NCBI GenBank assembly: GCA_023014365.1
Contig: JAEBUN010000006.1
Location: 1,612,001-1,676,000, forward strand
Reading direction: 5' to 3'
DNA from: Lepiota brunneoincarnata
Lineage: Eukaryota > Basidiomycota > Agaricomycetes > Agaricales > Agaricaceae
DNA: 64,000 bases
Made by a program: the position numbers and the translations under genes. The notes below the pieces were generated by a model. That model made no database searches, was not told the origin of the DNA, and was given only the letters and a program-made list of their open reading frames with translations. This document shows positions 59,981-64,000 of this stretch, piece after piece. Numbering within the stretch: the stretch's first letter is position 1; every line of letters begins with the position of its first letter.

Positions 59981-62900
59981 CAGCGCCGGTAGTTGGTAGA
60001 ATGCTTTGCAAGGTCTAAACTGACCCCCCCGAGGCCATAGTCAGAAACAGAAGAGGTTTTTCACGATGGCACTGCAGCAAGTACATCAATCCACTGACCG
60101 AGTTTGCTCGGTTGCTATATTGATAGATCAAGTGCATTACGTTTGGAGGATTACTCAAGAACACCGGAAGCGACTTGAAAAGCAATTCGCATTTCACGGA
60201 CCGTAAATTCCCCCCCCCAGTCAGGGAACATGACATTCCTGGCTCCGTGCCTTCGAGACGGGCTTTTTGTGCCGCTAGAACCATCGTGGAACGAGCTAGA
60301 ACGAGCCGGCTTCTCGATGCCAAGAACCTCCCCTCACAGTTACTGCGAGACAGAAACGGTCAAAACATTAACAGGAAATTTGAGAATGGTCACTGTTTTG
60401 GGGGTTATCTGAACCCAAAGAGTTACACAGCAACTCTGGGTGTTTCTATGCGTCATCCCACACTCAGTCTCCAGGAGCGCCATATGATATGCGACTCTTT
60501 GTCATCCCATTTACTTTCGAGATTTGAACCAAGGCATCTATATCAACATCGAACCGCCCGCCAAGATACAAACGCTTCATCAGTGGTTCTCTTACAAGGT
60601 TGCGTCTTCAGGGACGCAAAAGCGCCGAGTATAATATCTACATCATCAAGCCGGCGGTCTTCTCACCTTGAACAGTCATGGTGTACCCACCCTTACTCTA
60701 CCGGAAATAACTCTTGTACCGTTGGCCTCGAGCTTTCTTGATTCCGCGAATTCTCAGCCCTTTTCGACTTGGCATACCGAACCGGAAGAAAGGCAAGCCA
60801 AGGAAGCACCCAAAGCCTCGAGGCTAGGAGGACCATCTATAAGCCCGACGGCCATCCGCCATACACACCTTCTTCTAACCGACAGCGGCACGGGGCCGTT
60901 GGCGGCGGAGACTCACACACCTTCTTTCCACTTCCATAGTGCTCACCGGCTAACAGTTGGCCTGCAAGGCCTGAGCTGATTAGCCGTGCTATGTCTGCTT
61001 ACTCAGTACAGCACGTTACTGAATGTTATCCGCGGAGAGTGAGCGATACCTCCAAATGACATCAATTCCGTTAGTTTCGCACAGGGGACTCGGATTGTTA
61101 CCATCTAATCCCCTCGTACCCCTGCACCTTTGCAAAGATAACATCTACGGGCTCAGGTGCGCGCGCGCGCATTCGTTCGGAGCTGCCATAGTTATAAATC
61201 AACCCGAACAACGAACCGAACCTCTCACCCAGCGACTGGCATCTCCCGACCCACCCAGATGACAACATCTCCTTCCGTGCCCGTCCCGTGGAAAAAAAAG
61301 AGTCATAGTAGCGTGTGTTTGCGCGTGTGTGTGAAACGGTGAGCGTCGTTACCCGAGTCTGACAATCATAAAAAGTTTATGATGACGCGCGTTCCAGGGT
61401 GACGATCGCCAGGGTTTCGTGTGCTGGGCCAAAAAAAAAATAATAATCAAAATCAGTCTCCGTGCAATTTTAACGTGTCTTCTTCCGAGAGACCCTTTGA
61501 ATATCCTATCGCTTACTACTTGGATTTTCAGGCCTTCGATATAAAAAGAAAATAACTCGTGGAAGTCTGTTCCCGAAGTCCCGCTTATCGCCGCCCCCTG
61601 AAGAATTATTAAACGCCTACGATTGGCTTCAACAAAATTTCACTCTCGTTTAGGTGTGTTATTCGGCTTCGTGGTTAACCTGAGTGATATCAGGAGTAAG
61701 CCGAATCAGATCAAGGACCAAACGTCATGTCAACTTCAGAAACAAAAACAAAACAAAAAACCCTTTACGGGAACGAAAATTTTTTCAAACTCACTGGCAG
61801 GTCACGCACGTTCCGATTCACCAGCCGCTGTTTCAAACGTTCATCCAGTAAGTAATAAGTACCACGAGTTCTCCGGCAGTATTCGGAGCCGCTACACAAA
61901 AGCTCCCTTTCGCTCGTCCATCCAGGGTCTCAAGCGGGCAACGTGGGCTAATGCCGCTAAAAAATCACACAAGGTCGCACGATTACATAGGCAGCTTATT
62001 TGTATCCCTTTGCACAACGACACCAAACAAAGTGAATGGCAGTGCGACAAGTAACCACATGTCGACTGCGGACATACCACTCTCCAAGGGGGAACTTGAA
62101 ATCAAACCAAAATATGATTATAAACGGGCGGGGAGCAGGGCGAACCGGAAACTGCCGAGACACAGGCCCCTTGTCCGCACCCACCCTGAGAAAAGGGTCA
62201 GGTGTCCAGTTATCGGTGAGCTATGTTTGTTGCGGGTTGAGTGGTTGAGCCGGGTTATGTGAGTTCTACCTTTGGGAGTCCTTCCCTGATGAATGGATTG
62301 CCGGCCCGCTTGTTTGGTCCGACTTGCGCTTTTCCCCGTGTGATGATGAAGGCGGCTAGAGTTTGGAAGTTGCGCAGATTCGGTGGAATGGTCTGGATGA
62401 AATGGGGTGGTTTGTAGGGTGGGAGGGCACAAGGCGGAAACCCTCCGTTCTTCGTCTTCTTCTTCAGGTCTAGAGCGCACGACCTTAGAGGGTTAGGGAT
62501 ACTTCTCAGGATGCATTATCAAAACTCGTGACATATCTAATCATTGCCACCGAACCTCAACTCCGTTAATATCAACAAAATTGAAATCATTGTTCTGTGT
62601 TCTTTCTCATTTCCTAGCAATTGCACAGGGAAGGGCATCTCTCGGGACCAGCCTTTGTCTGATCAGAAAAACGGGTTACGCAATAACCTTTTGTGTGAGC
62701 GTGCCAAGAACAGGATTCACGAAACTGATCAATGTTGCACGATGATCAATCTCCCTATCCATCCAGGAGGAACACAATTCATCTCACGACGACATAATCC
62801 ACCAAACCCACTTCATCGATCGAAAGCAAGTTACTAATCAAGTCCTTCGATGAAGCTACCCGAGCCCCATAGATAACACACCGCCTTCCCTACTTAATCA

Positions 62901-64000
62901 CAGCGAACCCCCCCCCCCCGTCCCCTCCCCCCGCGTCCCACCTCAATACCAACCGACAAACCCCCAATGATCCATCCACCACGTTCGCTGAGTTCCAAAA
63001 ACACACCGATTCTTCCCAGAACCCATCATCATCATGTCCTACCTAGGCTTGTCGTGGAAGTCGACCCAGGTGACCACCCATTGGAATCGGTTCTCCCGAT
63101 AGAGTGTCTCTTCCCTTCTTCTTCTACCCTCCTTCCACAGAAGTGTATTTTTTACCCATCCGCATGGACAGTGCTCAGATATATCTGTACTGTATGGTTC
63201 ATCACCGATCATCGATCATCAGTTACCCTGAATGACGTCTCTTGAACGCCCCTTGCGAAGCCGTTGGGCGTTAGATGGTAAGTCACACCATCGTGCTATG
63301 GTCCAAGGCCGAACCGAATGAGACACCGGAGAGACAACAAGGGAACAGGAAGTGAGAGAGAAAAGCAAAACAAAAAGAACCTCCCCCAAGATACCAACCT
63401 CAATTCCCCATTGACCCAACATCCCCGAAAACCCAGACGCATGGCGCAAACGGGGGGTTCGCATCCGACGAGCCGCAACACGCATATCCTGATGACGTGG
63501 GAGACAGACAACCCTATGAAGCGTAAGTGTGGGGAGGGAGGAGGGTGGGCGACTCACACACCAACTCGTAGGGCTAAGCAGTCTGCTAGTGGGCCCACCT
63601 GCAGGCAAACGCGTGTTTCTTAACTCATCCCTACTTATCGATCACTAGCGGAGGAGATAATTTCGTATACACACATGCCAAAAACGAGAGTCTTGGGCCC
63701 CTAGAAGGCTGGCCAGTTATCGATCCGTTCATTCGCGGAGCTGGAATCACCGTGACCCCGGATCATCGAATTTCGTTCAAGGGGGGGAAAAGGAAAGTTC
63801 GAGTTTTTCTCTTGACCTTCTGACGATAAGATCGATTTGAATAGGCCAGGGTTTGTTGGTCGCGAGTTCAACCGAGATTGGTTTGGTCCGGTTTTTTTTT
63901 TGTTCTTTTGGGCAAAGCGGACCCGAGGAAGAGGTGGAGGCACAAGGGAGGAGAACAAGGCGCGCTGCTTTGTTTTCCTTCCCCCCCCCCCCCCCCTCCC
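59981..64000. other. Gene-free right end
   Basis: Four kilobases without a gene I can support. Low-complexity features: an alternating GC run (gcgcgcgcgc near 61,161), an A-run (61,431-61,440), C-runs near 62,909 and at 63,981-63,996. The longest open frame (60,175-60,741) has no ATG at its start and no recognised domain. Confidence 0.45.

Noticed and set aside
60470..60600. tRNA-like B box (ggttcaaatct on the minus strand)
   Set aside because: The possible A box is only about 23 bp upstream and no cloverleaf or acceptor stem can be drawn.
60175..60741. 188-codon plus-strand open frame
   Set aside because: It begins without ATG, has no recognisable domain, no splice partner and a composition like its flanks; likely chance.
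63975..64000. Terminal C-rich run as a possible telomere
   Set aside because: No repeated TTAGGG-type unit; it is a plain homopolymer at the window edge.

Overview
The window is nuclear DNA of a filamentous basidiomycete. Protein genes are broken by many introns of about 45-70 nt with GT..AG ends and CTAAT-like branch sites, and the families present are typical of Agaricomycetes: NACHT NTPase without a recognised N-terminal domain, DUF6533 membrane proteins, a DUF6699 protein, and a large EF-hand/ZZ protein. The overall flavour fits a Rhizoctonia/Ceratobasidium-like (Cantharellales) genome, but I cannot prove the genus from sequence alone. There is no CRISPR array, rRNA or convincing tRNA.

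Region 1 (1-8.6 kb) holds one MFS transporter gene (3176-5921, minus) with a candidate solo LTR inside an exon. It is bracketed by duplicated non-coding blocks, one of which carries the last exon of TOP3. Region 2 (8.4-19.0 kb) is a compact housekeeping core: TOP3 (minus) and UTP25 (plus) share a 162-bp divergent promoter; ATG3, an LYAR-type nucleolar zinc-finger gene and a DUF6699 gene follow on the minus strand, 92-100 bp apart. Region 3 (19-27 kb) is accessory: three copies of a promoter-like block, a candidate solo LTR, a small secreted six-cysteine protein, a membrane-protein gene and a pseudogene fragment. Region 4 (27.8-36.7 kb) has a NACHT NTPase, a three-exon gene of unknown family and the EF-hand/ZZ gene. 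Region 5 (38-60 kb) is a mosaic of duplications: six full, broken or partial DUF6533 genes all on the minus strand, an inverted copy of the 23.1-26.9 kb block at 47.4-51.1 kb, and related non-coding repeats at both edges (38.1 and 59.2 kb). Region 6 (58.6-64 kb) shows no gene I can support.

The core genes act in genome maintenance (TOP3), ribosome biogenesis (UTP25, LYAR-type) and autophagy (ATG3); they are neighbours, not a pathway. The accessory part looks like rapidly duplicating, decaying sequence. Several genes, including conserved ones, show single-base frame breaks against their family consensus, so uncorrected assembly indels are a real possibility and pseudogene calls should be read with that in mind. 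I did not find a convincing new biological system. The most unusual items are the TOP3 tail built from repeated zinc-knuckle exons, an 8-nt microexon in the LYAR gene, the DUF6533 array, and the NACHT/unknown gene pair.
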